Shown one piece after another: positions 9,501 to 16,633 of a stretch of DNA of 56,568 bases. The DNA comes from Clostridium disporicum (GTDB lineage Bacteria > Bacillota > Clostridia > Clostridiales > Clostridiaceae): the NCBI RefSeq assembly GCF_001405015.1, contig NZ_CYZX01000026.1, positions 1 to 56,568 on the forward strand. The letters are read 5' to 3'. The first letter of the stretch is position 1; every line of letters begins with the position of its first letter. Under the pieces are notes generated by a model. The model was not told the origin of the DNA. It saw only the letters and a list, made by a program, of their open reading frames with translations, and ran no database searches. A program made the translations under genes and the position numbers.

Positions 9501-9753
9501 CTAAAAATTCTAATTCTACATATGCAATATCTGTTCCTTTAGCATGATGGCTTTTTAATGACTCCATAGTCCTACTTGTGCCACTTGCCTCTCCAAATAA
9601 TGCAAATGATATAGCATCAAAGATTGTGGTCTTTCCTGCTCCAGTAGGTCCTGATATAACAAATATATTACTCCCTTTTATTTTAGTAAAATCTATTTCT
9701 TCCTTTCCTGCATAAGGTCCAAAAGCATTTATTATAAGCTTTAATGGTCTCAT
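6598..9753 (-). CDS. sbcC: Exonuclease subunit SbcC (Rad50-like ATPase)
   Basis: A 1051-residue SMC-type ATPase that with SbcD opens and degrades hairpin and protein-blocked DNA ends. Walker A is GPTGAGKTT at about 35-43. A long lysine/glutamate-rich coiled coil follows, interrupted near residue 521 by the zinc hook CPVCG. The C-terminal lobe has the signature LSGGEGFKASLALALGLAD and the Walker B stretch TMFVDEGFGTLD. The length is normal for clostridial SbcC. Its ribosome binding site AAGGGGG overlaps the stop region of sbcD, six bases upstream, so the two are translationally linked. Confidence 0.95.
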   Translation of the reverse strand: MRPLKLIINAFGPYAGKEEIDFTKIKGSNIFVISGPTGAGKTTIFDAISFALFGEASGTSRTMESLKSHHAKGTDIAYVELEFLAKGKKYKIIRKPTQTVDKVYKNGTIKQIDKKHEAEFYLDDETVISRPSEATEKIQQILGLNASQFKQIVMLPQGEFKKLLEAESKDKEPIFRNIFGTERFLSIQKKLDDKSTELRNRVLSEKQRRDAFISKIDPVVNDELRKLINSVDKDVLEIIKLTKALIEKDKSDEKEINTKIEKLNEDKKRIEENRFKAEEDNKKLLLKDRVSNELELLNYKEEEIKKEEVLLEKAKKAKDIIHLEKSVVEAEEKLKDNTTRLESSKKALVDSEIIFNVKNKAYEKAELEIKQKDALIKEKLEVEKKLEKFKIYKEKEILVKQLTDELNRQTKNIELLENDLKGDKEKLEKDREIQQSIAENEVLFVRVSNSLREKEALILKAKSVFKKILAYENGIKIYNEEALRVVSLEKKYLMKKEEYENGDLLFRKGLAGILALNLDDGSQCPVCGSTSHPNLAKMQENVPTEEKLKELKDIYEAEKNVYDKALKELAIKKATNDSMLEEGIKAALDEIKDVVNFNGDIKLQFDEMKKAVTESGIKLKGEIEELREEKDKISKVIINKDNVNKEIKALEERIKIEESKIEEAKKRQQNSLGSLTREEGLLAEAKSILPEDIKDDNLLRMQDVKITSKIRELEESLELTKKEFNDIKDTLTKLKQDVVNYTELNERYLDEVGNKNIIFNQKIQESLFKDIDDYNNSKRSDNEINVKDTYIREYYNKLTSKKDEFKRISEETQNMIKVDLKEYDILINEKLNEITLLNKESKEIYSRISNNRSSLRSIEDITTKIQGDEAKYNVIGELAELAKGNNAERITFERYVLAAYFDDIIRAANSRLSKMTNSRYTLKRKESREKGQKQSGLELEVIDAYTGKERHVKTLSGGEGFKASLALALGLADVIQSYAGGVQIDTMFVDEGFGTLDSESLDNAISALMDLQDLGRLVGVISHVPELKERVDARLEITPGKDGSHANFIIK

Positions 9754-9759
9754 ATATCA

Positions 9760-10935
9760 CTACCCCCTTCCAATTTCCTCTAAAACTTTATTTAAAACTT
9801 CTATTCTTTCTTGATCCATCTCTTTCCCTTTTATGCTTAAATAAAAATCTGTAAACAGCTCTGATTCTGATTTATCTCTAAAATTATTTCCTGCTGAAGT
9901 TTTACTATCCACATTTTTTTCTCTCGAATTTACCATTTTTAATCCCATTACATTTGGAAATACAGCTCTTAACTTTGATATTGCATCGATAACTTCACCC
10001 TCATCAGTAAGATTTGCAAATATATAGTCATTTAAATTTTCACCTTTATGTGTATCTCTATCTATAAGTTTTTCTAAAGGTCCTTCAACAACTCTCATAT
10101 CTCTTAATACCTGTAGCTTTCTTAATTCAACTTCTATTTCTCCTTTTTCATCTAACGTGATTATAGGTATGCTTTTATTTTGCTCACACTCTGATACTGA
10201 ATATTTCAATAGAGAACCTGAATATCTTATTCTGTTTCCTCCAACCTTTTGAGGTCTATGAAGATGTCCTAAAGCAACATAATTAAACAAGTCAAAATTT
10301 CTTCCATCTATTAAGTCTGTACCCCCAATAGATAAAGGTCTTTCTGAATCTGAAAGTTCTAAATCACCTTTATTCTCTTTATCTTCCATATTAAAAGTTA
10401 CATATCCATGAGTTATTAAAACATTTCTTTCATCTTTATTTATATCTTTTTCTAACTCATTAACTAAAAACTTCATAGCATCATCATAAGTTCTTATTTC
10501 ATCATTTTTATAAATCAATCTAACTTTTGCTGGATCAACAAATGGTAATAAATAAAAGTTAACATTTCCAAATTCATCTTTTATAGTTACCTTTCTTATT
10601 TCCTTCTTAAACGTTCCCTCTATATATAACCCTTTATCTTTTAGCAACTTACTTCCAAATGATAATCTCTCAGGACTATCATGATTCCCTGAAATAGCTA
10701 AAACAGGTATGTTTAATTCTAAAATTATTTTACTTAATACATTATCCAATAGTTCTACAGCCTCTGCTGGTGGTACTGAACGGTCATATATATCACCTGC
10801 TATTATAAAAGCATCTGGTCTTTCTTCTTCTAATAATTCTATTAATCTATCAAGATAAAATTTTTGGTCTTCTATCATAGAAAACTCATTTACAATTTTT
10901 CCTATATGCCAATCTCCTGTATGGATTATTTTCAT
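9760..10935 (-). CDS. sbcD: Exonuclease subunit SbcD (Mre11-like nuclease)
   Basis: A 391-residue metallophosphoesterase-type nuclease, partner of SbcC. The metal-binding motifs are all present: GDWHIGK at the N-terminus, IIAGDIYDRS near 45-53, SGNHDSPERL near 82-91, LITHGYVTF and ALGHLHRPQ. The C-terminal capping domain includes NLTDEGEVIDAISKLRAVFPN. It is the first gene of the sbcDC pair, with the ATG of sbcC six bases after its stop. All catalytic histidines and aspartates appear intact, so an active complex is expected. Confidence 0.95.
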   Translation of the reverse strand: MKIIHTGDWHIGKIVNEFSMIEDQKFYLDRLIELLEEERPDAFIIAGDIYDRSVPPAEAVELLDNVLSKIILELNIPVLAISGNHDSPERLSFGSKLLKDKGLYIEGTFKKEIRKVTIKDEFGNVNFYLLPFVDPAKVRLIYKNDEIRTYDDAMKFLVNELEKDINKDERNVLITHGYVTFNMEDKENKGDLELSDSERPLSIGGTDLIDGRNFDLFNYVALGHLHRPQKVGGNRIRYSGSLLKYSVSECEQNKSIPIITLDEKGEIEVELRKLQVLRDMRVVEGPLEKLIDRDTHKGENLNDYIFANLTDEGEVIDAISKLRAVFPNVMGLKMVNSREKNVDSKTSAGNNFRDKSESELFTDFYLSIKGKEMDQERIEVLNKVLEEIGRG

Positions 10936-11028
10936 CTATTTCACTTCCTTATACTTAGTAAATTTACATAATTTTATTATATCAAAATACAAGTAACTAC
11001 TATATAAAAAATTAATGAACAAAAAAAT

Positions 11029-11050
11029 AAGTGCAACCTAAGTTACACTT
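11029..11050 (-). terminator. Intrinsic terminator after the GNAT gene
   Basis: In minus-strand sense the arms AAGTGTAAC and GTTGCACTT close a four-base loop, followed by ATTTTTTTG. It lies ten bases after the acetyltransferase at 11060. Confidence 0.8.
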
Positions 11051-11059
11051 TATATCTTT

Positions 11060-11590
11060 CTATTCAAAAAACTCTTTTGTATATTCAACAATTCCACTAA
11101 CTCCGATTAAGCTACCATCGTTTAGCTCTTTAACCATAAAAGCCTCATCTGGTACATCAAAAGGAGCTTTTATTCCATATTTACTTGCAGGAACAAAACC
11201 AAATTTAGGGTAATACTTATCATGCCCTAAAACTATAACAGACTTATATCCTAATCTTCTAGCACTTTCTAATGCAACATTTATAAGCTTACTTCCAATT
11301 CCTTTACCTTGATACTCAGGTATTACAGATACAGGTGCTAATGCTAATGTTTCAACACTCATATCTCCATTATTAATTTTTGCTTTAGTAAGCATTAAAT
11401 GAGCAATAACTTTTCCATTATCCTCTGCAACTAATGAAAGTTCTTTTATAAAGTCATCACTTTTCCTTAGTCTATTTACTAATAAATGTTCTGTTCCATC
11501 GCTATGCACTGCATTTTTAAAAGCCTCTTCAGTTAGTCTTTCTACTACTTCATAATCTTTTTCTAACTCTTCTCTTATATTTATCTCCAT
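11060..11590 (-). CDS. GNAT family N-acetyltransferase, YhbS-like
   Basis: A 176-residue acetyltransferase related to the YhbS group. Motif A is LAPVSVIPEYQGKGIGSKLINVAL (about 86-109), with the acetyl-CoA loop YQGKGIG. The stretch VIVLGHDKYYPKFGFVPASKYGIKAPFDVPDEAFMV is characteristic of this group. The start ATG has GGAGAG five bases upstream. It is monocistronic, with its own terminator. The acceptor is unknown; homologues have been proposed to modify small molecules or proteins. Confidence 0.85.
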   Translation of the reverse strand: MEINIREELEKDYEVVERLTEEAFKNAVHSDGTEHLLVNRLRKSDDFIKELSLVAEDNGKVIAHLMLTKAKINNGDMSVETLALAPVSVIPEYQGKGIGSKLINVALESARRLGYKSVIVLGHDKYYPKFGFVPASKYGIKAPFDVPDEAFMVKELNDGSLIGVSGIVEYTKEFFE

Positions 11591-11764
11591 ATTTTCTCTC
11601 CTGCAATAAATAATATTCTCTACATATTTTAATATATTTTTACCATAAACTTCAAGTTTGTCTTATATAATCTTAGACTCTTGCTCTTATAAAAAGTTTC
11701 ACTTCGTAGAAAAATTCTTATAAATTTATATATTAAATCCATACTAATAATAGAGGTGATACAA

Positions 11765-12472
11765 ATGAAAAAATTTTTAACGTTCTTATGTTTATTTTTA
11801 ACTTTCTTTAGCCTAACGTCATCTATCTGCTATGGTGAAGAATTAGAAAAAAATAAATTTACTCTTAATCCATTGCCATATGAATATGATGCTTTAGAAC
11901 CATACATTGATAAGGAAACTATGATTATCCATCATGATAAACATCAAAAAGCTTATGTAGACAATTTAAATAATGCTATCTCTAAATATCCTGAATTGTA
12001 TTCTAAAGGTTTAGAGGGATTATTAACTAATGTAGATTCTCTTCCTAGCGATGTTAAGCAAGCTATTATAAATAATGCTGGTGGCGTTTATAATCATGAG
12101 TTTTTCTGGTCTATAATGGCTCCTGAACAACCTGGAGTTCCTATGGGTAACTTAGCGAAAGCAATAAGTAAAACTTTTGGAACATTTGATGATTTCAAAA
12201 CTCGATTTAAAATAGCTGCTCTAAATAGATTTGGTTCAGGTTGGGCATGGCTAGTTTCAGATAAAGAAGGTAACTTGTCAATTATAAGTACTGCAAATCA
12301 AGATACTCCTATAACTCAAGGCTTAATTCCTATAATAGGAGTAGATGTATGGGAACACGCTTATTATTTAAAATATCAAAATAGACGTGGTGAATATATA
12401 GACGCTTGGTGGAATACTGTAAACTGGGAACAAGCAGAAAGAAACTACAATGCTGTTGCTGCATCAAGATAA
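11765..12472 (+). CDS. Exported iron/manganese superoxide dismutase
   Basis: A 235-residue Fe/Mn superoxide dismutase preceded by a signal peptide (MKKFLTFLCLFLTFFSLTSS then CYGEE), so it should act outside the membrane. Metal ligands are visible in IIHHDKHQKAYVDNLN, NHEFFWSIM and DVWEHAYYLKYQNRRGEYI; GSGWAWLV is the usual core motif. The start chosen is the ATG at 11765 with AGAGGTGAT upstream; the in-frame GTG three codons earlier overlaps that binding site. Superoxide dismutases are normally cytosolic, and in a clostridium an exported form suggests defence of the surface or of spores. No lipobox is present. Confidence 0.9.
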   Translation: MKKFLTFLCLFLTFFSLTSSICYGEELEKNKFTLNPLPYEYDALEPYIDKETMIIHHDKHQKAYVDNLNNAISKYPELYSKGLEGLLTNVDSLPSDVKQAIINNAGGVYNHEFFWSIMAPEQPGVPMGNLAKAISKTFGTFDDFKTRFKIAALNRFGSGWAWLVSDKEGNLSIISTANQDTPITQGLIPIIGVDVWEHAYYLKYQNRRGEYIDAWWNTVNWEQAERNYNAVAASR

Positions 12473-12474
12473 AA

Positions 12475-12570
12475 GTAGCTATGCTAAGGCAAAGATTATT
12501 TCATAAGATTAAAGTTAGCTATACTAGATGCAACGTAGCTATTCTAAGTGAAGATATAATATTTCACATA
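12475..12570. repeat. Three imperfect direct repeats after the superoxide dismutase gene
   Basis: Units beginning GTAGCTATGCTAAG (12475), GTTAGCTATACTAGA (about 12514) and GTAGCTATTCTAAG (12534) follow each other. The first and third share about 30 positions, ending in ATTATTTCA / ATAATATTTCA. They lie between the stop codon and the terminator, so they are in the 3' untranslated region. Confidence 0.55.
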
Positions 12571-12578
12571 TAAATAAA

Positions 12579-12616
12579 TAAGTAAAAAAGTGCTAATTAG
12601 GCACTTTTTTTACTTA
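12579..12616. terminator. Bidirectional terminator
   Basis: AAGTAAAAAAGTGC and GGCACTTTTTTTACTT pair around TAATTA. T runs occur on both strands. It serves the superoxide dismutase gene (plus) and the MFS gene (minus). Confidence 0.85.
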
Positions 12617-12676
12617 TTAAAAGAGAAGTTTCCTTTTCTTTTCACATATTCAAGCTTTTTCTCTTTACTTAGCAAA

Positions 12677-13852
12677 CTACTTTACTTTTCTCATAAATAA
12701 AAATGCTAATATCATAAAGAATAAACCGTATACAAACATACAATTATATCCTATTAAATCAAATAAAAGTCCAAGAAGTGGTGGTGATATTATATTTGCT
12801 ATTGATGAAAATAAATAATACATACCTGTAAATGTTCCTAAATATCCAAGTGGTGACATCTGAGCTACAAAAGGATATGAATTAATATTAATCATTGCCC
12901 AGAAAACTCCAAGAGCAAGGAAAAATGCTCTTATTATTAAAATATTCTTAACAAAAATTAATATACAAAATATAGCCATCGCACCTATTAATCCAATAGT
13001 TATAGTCTTTTTCTTGCCTAGCTTTGTCCCAATTATACCTGCTGGAATAGCAAAAACTAAAAAACTTAAAGATACAAAGGTAAAGCTAAATGCTGCTGCA
13101 CTTACATCTATTCCAAGATACATTTCACTATATCTAGTAAAAAAAGTTTCTATCCCGTTATATCCAATAAACCAAGAGCATATTGCCATAAGTAAAAACT
13201 TAGTACTTGGATTTTTAAACGCTACTTTAAATCCTTCCTTAAAATTAACCTTCTTTTCTGCTTGTTCATAATTTATTACGTCTCTCTTTTCTTTAATACA
13301 AGTAAACAAAATTACAAAAGATAATAATACTAAAACACCTGCAAGATAAAATGGATACTTCGGACTTAACTTCCACAAAATTGAGCCTATAAAAAAGGCT
13401 ATAAGAGAACCTATTCCTCCCATAAAATTAATTATGCTGTTAGCCTTACTCCTCTGATCCTCTGGTGTTATATCCGGCATAAGAGCAATAACTGGCGAAC
13501 GAAATAAACTCATTGAAAGATTCATTAAAAGTAATGCTGCTATAAGTGTTGCCAATCCCTTATAATTGGGAATTAAAAATATAAATAATACTGCCAATGG
13601 CATTCCAACCATTAAAAAAGGCATTCTTCTACCAAACCTTGTCCTAATTCCATCACTATACATCCCAACAGCTGGTTGAATAAATAACGCAAAGTAATTA
13701 TCAAATGTCATAATAAATCCTATAATTGCAGAGCTTGTAATAAAGTTACTTAATAACTTAGGCATAAATGCATTATACACTGACCAAGTTATACTAGTTG
13801 CAAAAAATCCAAAGCCAAGTAAAAACGTCTTTTTGTAATTTAGTTTTCCCAT
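12677..13852 (-). CDS. Major facilitator superfamily transporter (GPH/SLC45-like)
   Basis: A 391-residue carrier with about twelve membrane helices. The loop after helix 2, FIQPAVGMYSDGIRTRFGRRMPFLMVG, carries the MFS signature in the form typical of the sugar/cation GPH and SLC45-like branch. The start is placed at MGKLNYKK because GGGGG lies at proper distance before this ATG, whereas the ATG five codons earlier overlaps that site. The charged loop near the middle (KEKRDVINYEQAEKKVNFKEGF) separates the two six-helix halves. No neighbouring catabolic gene hints at a substrate; a sugar or glycoside is the family default. Confidence 0.8.
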   Translation of the reverse strand: MGKLNYKKTFLLGFGFFATSITWSVYNAFMPKLLSNFITSSAIIGFIMTFDNYFALFIQPAVGMYSDGIRTRFGRRMPFLMVGMPLAVLFIFLIPNYKGLATLIAALLLMNLSMSLFRSPVIALMPDITPEDQRSKANSIINFMGGIGSLIAFFIGSILWKLSPKYPFYLAGVLVLLSFVILFTCIKEKRDVINYEQAEKKVNFKEGFKVAFKNPSTKFLLMAICSWFIGYNGIETFFTRYSEMYLGIDVSAAAFSFTFVSLSFLVFAIPAGIIGTKLGKKKTITIGLIGAMAIFCILIFVKNILIIRAFFLALGVFWAMININSYPFVAQMSPLGYLGTFTGMYYLFSSIANIISPPLLGLLFDLIGYNCMFVYGLFFMILAFLFMRKVK

Positions 13853-13993
13853 CCTTATCCCCCTCATTTATATCTGTAATTTTAGATATTTATTTTTCTC
13901 AATCCTCCCCTACTAATATCATATGACTAGTTTGCTAAATACATTTTAACTTTCTGTTAAATAATCAATATTTTTTTATTTATTAGATATTTT

Positions 13994-14539
13994 TCAACAC
14001 CCATATATCTTATTAATTCTTATAGCTATAAAAGATGCTAAAACACATTTAATAAGATCTCCTAGAATAAACGGTATAATAGATACTTTTACATTTTCAA
14101 CAAATGATAATCCGTTATAATATCCCATCCATGTAGCTCCGCAAATATAAATAATTACCATGCCTACTAAAACTGTTAACATAATAGATTTTTTTAAATC
14201 TAAAGCCTTACCTCTAATTAAAGTAATAATAAGTACTGCTAATAGAAAACCTAAAAAATAACCTCCACTAGGTCCTACTAAAGTTCCAATACCAGATTTT
14301 CCTCCTGAAAATACAGGTAATCCAATTGCTCCAATAAGATAAAACACTATTATTGATAACATACCATTTTTGGTACTCATGATAAGAGCTATCAAATTAA
14401 TTATTATAGTTTGTGATGTTATCATTATTGGTGTAAACGGAATTGGAAAAGCTATATATGATGATATACATAAAAGTGCTACCATTAATCCAATAGCTGT
14501 TATATCTCTAACTTTATTTCTTTTTTCAATATTAATCAT
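13994..14539 (-). CDS. bioY: Biotin transporter BioY (ECF substrate-binding component)
   Basis: A 181-residue membrane protein that binds biotin as the S component of an energy-coupling-factor transporter. Typical BioY stretches are the N-terminal IGLMVALLCISSYIAFPIPFTPIMITSQT, GLPVFSGGKSGIGTLVGPSGGYFLGF (biotin-binding loop) and the C-terminal GDLIKCVLASFIA. The ATP-binding and T components are not in the window and are presumably shared from elsewhere. AAGGAG stands 11 bases before the ATG. A long 450-base leader region precedes it; I could not find a convincing BirA operator there. Confidence 0.92.
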   Translation of the reverse strand: MINIEKRNKVRDITAIGLMVALLCISSYIAFPIPFTPIMITSQTIIINLIALIMSTKNGMLSIIVFYLIGAIGLPVFSGGKSGIGTLVGPSGGYFLGFLLAVLIITLIRGKALDLKKSIMLTVLVGMVIIYICGATWMGYYNGLSFVENVKVSIIPFILGDLIKCVLASFIAIRINKIYGC

Positions 14540-14990
14540 TTATTTAAACACTCCTTCTATAACAATTTTATTTTTAAAAAGCAATAATATTTTGTTCATA
14601 TCTAAAATGATGAAGGTACACTTTTTTCATAATCATACTAAATATTAATAAAGGCTTGTCCTATAAAAATTAATTGAATTTTCATTACATGCCTTTCCTA
14701 GTTATTCAGTTAAATTTATATATTATCCTCCTCTCTATACCCTCCTACTTAAAATAAAGTATTTTATTTTGATTGTCAAACTATTTAATTTTAATAATAC
14801 TTTCAGAAATAAAAACAATACTTTATTTAAATATATAGAATTTTATTAATAGAAACTGCCATAGCAGTTTCTATTAATTTGCCATTCTACATTTATCATT
14901 TTCTATTAAATAAAGTAATTTATACTTTTTTACTTTTAACCATTTACTTTAAAGTACTTCTTCACTATTTTTATTTTATTTGATAAATGT
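14540..14990. other. 451-base intergenic region upstream of bioY
   Basis: No convincing gene. In minus-strand sense it contains, in order, the hairpin at 14848-14875, a 12-base inverted repeat AAATAAAGTATT (14752-14763) / AATACTTTATTT (14817-14828), and two purine-rich AGGAGG-like motifs around 14728-14748 without a nearby start codon. A short AAAGGC/GCCTTT stem follows (about 14652-14691). These could form an untranslated leader controlling bioY; no known riboswitch class was recognised. Confidence 0.45.
14848..14875 (-). terminator. Hairpin at the end of the asr-nitrate reductase operon
   Basis: Perfect 12-base arms AATAGAAACTGC / GCAGTTTCTATT around a four-base loop. The following minus-strand sequence is AT-rich but without a continuous T run. 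It lies about 115 bases after the last gene of the cluster (14991), where a terminator is expected. Confidence 0.6.
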
Positions 14991-16214
14991 TTAATATGTA
15001 TATTCAAGGTTTTCTTTTATATTGAAAAAATCTGCATAATCTATATCAAATAATGGTTTCTTTACTTTTGATACATCTATTTTTTCTTTTATAAGCTGAG
15101 TTAAAACACCTGCATATGATAAATCTCCTTGGATTATAGCCCCGTAAATCTTTCCATCCTTATATATAACTTTTTTATAATCCTTACCATCACAATCTAT
15201 TACTTCTTCATATGAATCATCTGGTTTAACTACAACTCCTAAGGACATAGTCGCTAATCCTAAAAAATTCATTGTATTTTTACTACCAAAGAAATCTGTC
15301 ATATATAGTTCTTTTCCGTACATATTATTAGCTGCTATTATTCCTTCTTTCACAGCTGTTGGCCAAATTGGATTTCTACCAGTTATATCTCCTGCTCCAT
15401 AAACATCTTTAGTATCAGTTTCACCTTTTTCATTTATGATAAGACCAAATTTATCTGTTTCTATTCCACTATCTTTTAAGAATCCAACGTTTGATCTTAC
15501 TCCAGTACAAGCTATAACTAAATCGCAAGGAATTTTTTCTCCAGTATTTAAAAGTAACTCTACGGGATTATTATCATTATCTAAAACAAGTTGTTCTGCT
15601 CTCACTCCAAGTTTTAAATCTACACCTTTATCTGTAAGCATATCTTGATAAACTTTAGCTGCGTAATTATCTAATTGAAGAGGTAATATTCTATCTCCCA
15701 TCTCAACCATTGTTAGTTTAATATCATAATCCACAAGTCCTGCTAAAGCATCTACTCCTACCAATCCAGCTCCTAGTATAACTACATTTTTACACTTTTC
15801 TGCTACATCCTTAATTTTAATAGCATCATCTAGATTTCTTAATCCTACCACATTATTACCTTCTCTTAATCCAGGTACAGGCGGAATAAAAGATGATGAA
15901 CCTGTAGCTAATAATACCTTATCATAACTTAATTCTTCTCCATTATCTAATGTTAATTTATGTTCTTTAGGCTTTATCCCTATAACCTCAATACCTTTCA
16001 TCCATTTTATATTATATAAATCAAAGAACTTTCTTGGAGTAAAATCTAAATCTTCAATAGTTCTTCTCCCATCTAAATAATGATGAAGGATACATCTAGA
16101 GTATACATAATCATCTTTAGAAACTAATATTATCTCAGCTTCTTTATCTAGTTCTCTCAATGTTTTAGCTCCACTTATACCAGCTGCAGATGCTCCAACA
16201 ACTATATATCTCAT
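14991..16214 (-). CDS. FAD-dependent NAD(P)H oxidoreductase of the nitrate reductase unit
   Basis: A 407-residue pyridine-nucleotide-disulfide-type flavoprotein of the NirB N-terminal/rubredoxin-reductase group. The FAD-binding dinucleotide fold is VVGASAAGISGAKTLRELD (about 4-22), the NAD(P)H fold is NVVILGAGLVGVDALAGL (about 142-159), and the second FAD motif is DVYGAGDITG near 270. Its start codon overlaps the stop of the ferredoxin gene (ATGA), showing translational coupling. The natural role is to pass electrons from NAD(P)H through the four-cluster ferredoxin to the molybdenum subunit. It lacks the redox-active CxxC pair of disulfide reductases. Confidence 0.85.
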   Translation of the reverse strand: MRYIVVGASAAGISGAKTLRELDKEAEIILVSKDDYVYSRCILHHYLDGRRTIEDLDFTPRKFFDLYNIKWMKGIEVIGIKPKEHKLTLDNGEELSYDKVLLATGSSSFIPPVPGLREGNNVVGLRNLDDAIKIKDVAEKCKNVVILGAGLVGVDALAGLVDYDIKLTMVEMGDRILPLQLDNYAAKVYQDMLTDKGVDLKLGVRAEQLVLDNDNNPVELLLNTGEKIPCDLVIACTGVRSNVGFLKDSGIETDKFGLIINEKGETDTKDVYGAGDITGRNPIWPTAVKEGIIAANNMYGKELYMTDFFGSKNTMNFLGLATMSLGVVVKPDDSYEEVIDCDGKDYKKVIYKDGKIYGAIIQGDLSYAGVLTQLIKEKIDVSKVKKPLFDIDYADFFNIKENLEYTY

Positions 16215-16627
16215 ACTTCATCTACCTCCTCTAATGTTATTGCTGCCATAGGACATTTCGCTACACATTGAGGTGTTCCACTTTCAGTTTCTCTACACAT
16301 ATCACACTTCATAACTTCCTTATTATTTAGGTGATTCATCTTTAACACCCCATACGGACATGCCATGATACACATAAAGCAACTTGCACATCTTGACTTA
16401 TCATATAGAACAAGTCCAGTATCATCATCTCTTCTCATGGCTCCTGTCATACAAGTATATACACACTCTGGTCTATCACAGTGTCTACAAAATATTGGTG
16501 AATATCTACCATCACTATTTATAGCTATCCTACTTCTTGTATCTTCTGAACCATGAGATACGATACATGCTGTAGTACAAGTAAGACATCCAATACATTT
16601 TTTTCTATCTATCTTAATTCTCTTCAT
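16211..16627 (-). CDS. Four-cluster 4Fe-4S ferredoxin-like electron transfer subunit
   Basis: A 138-residue iron-sulfur protein of the HycB/FdhB/CooF type. Four cysteine groups are seen in order: CIGCLTCTTACIVS, CRHCDRPECVYTC, CASCFMCIMACPYG and CDMCRETESGTPQCVAKCP, enough for four 4Fe-4S clusters. There is no Tat or Sec signal, so the complex is cytoplasmic. It lies six bases after the molybdoprotein gene and overlaps the flavoprotein gene by four bases, so it should wire the two together. Confidence 0.9.
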   Translation of the reverse strand: MKRIKIDRKKCIGCLTCTTACIVSHGSEDTRSRIAINSDGRYSPIFCRHCDRPECVYTCMTGAMRRDDDTGLVLYDKSRCASCFMCIMACPYGVLKMNHLNNKEVMKCDMCRETESGTPQCVAKCPMAAITLEEVDEV

Positions 16628-16633
16628 ATACTC

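Noticed and set aside
12475..12570. Repeats as a small CRISPR array
   Set aside because: Only three diverged units, irregular spacing, no conserved spacer length and no cas genes.
14540..14620. A 19-codon minus-strand frame ending directly at the bioY start
   Set aside because: It has no ribosome binding site and low-complexity composition, so a leader peptide is not supported.
14933..14975. TTTTAACC-like stretch as a BirA operator for bioY
   Set aside because: No matching second half at the expected distance, and it is far from bioY, behind a hairpin.
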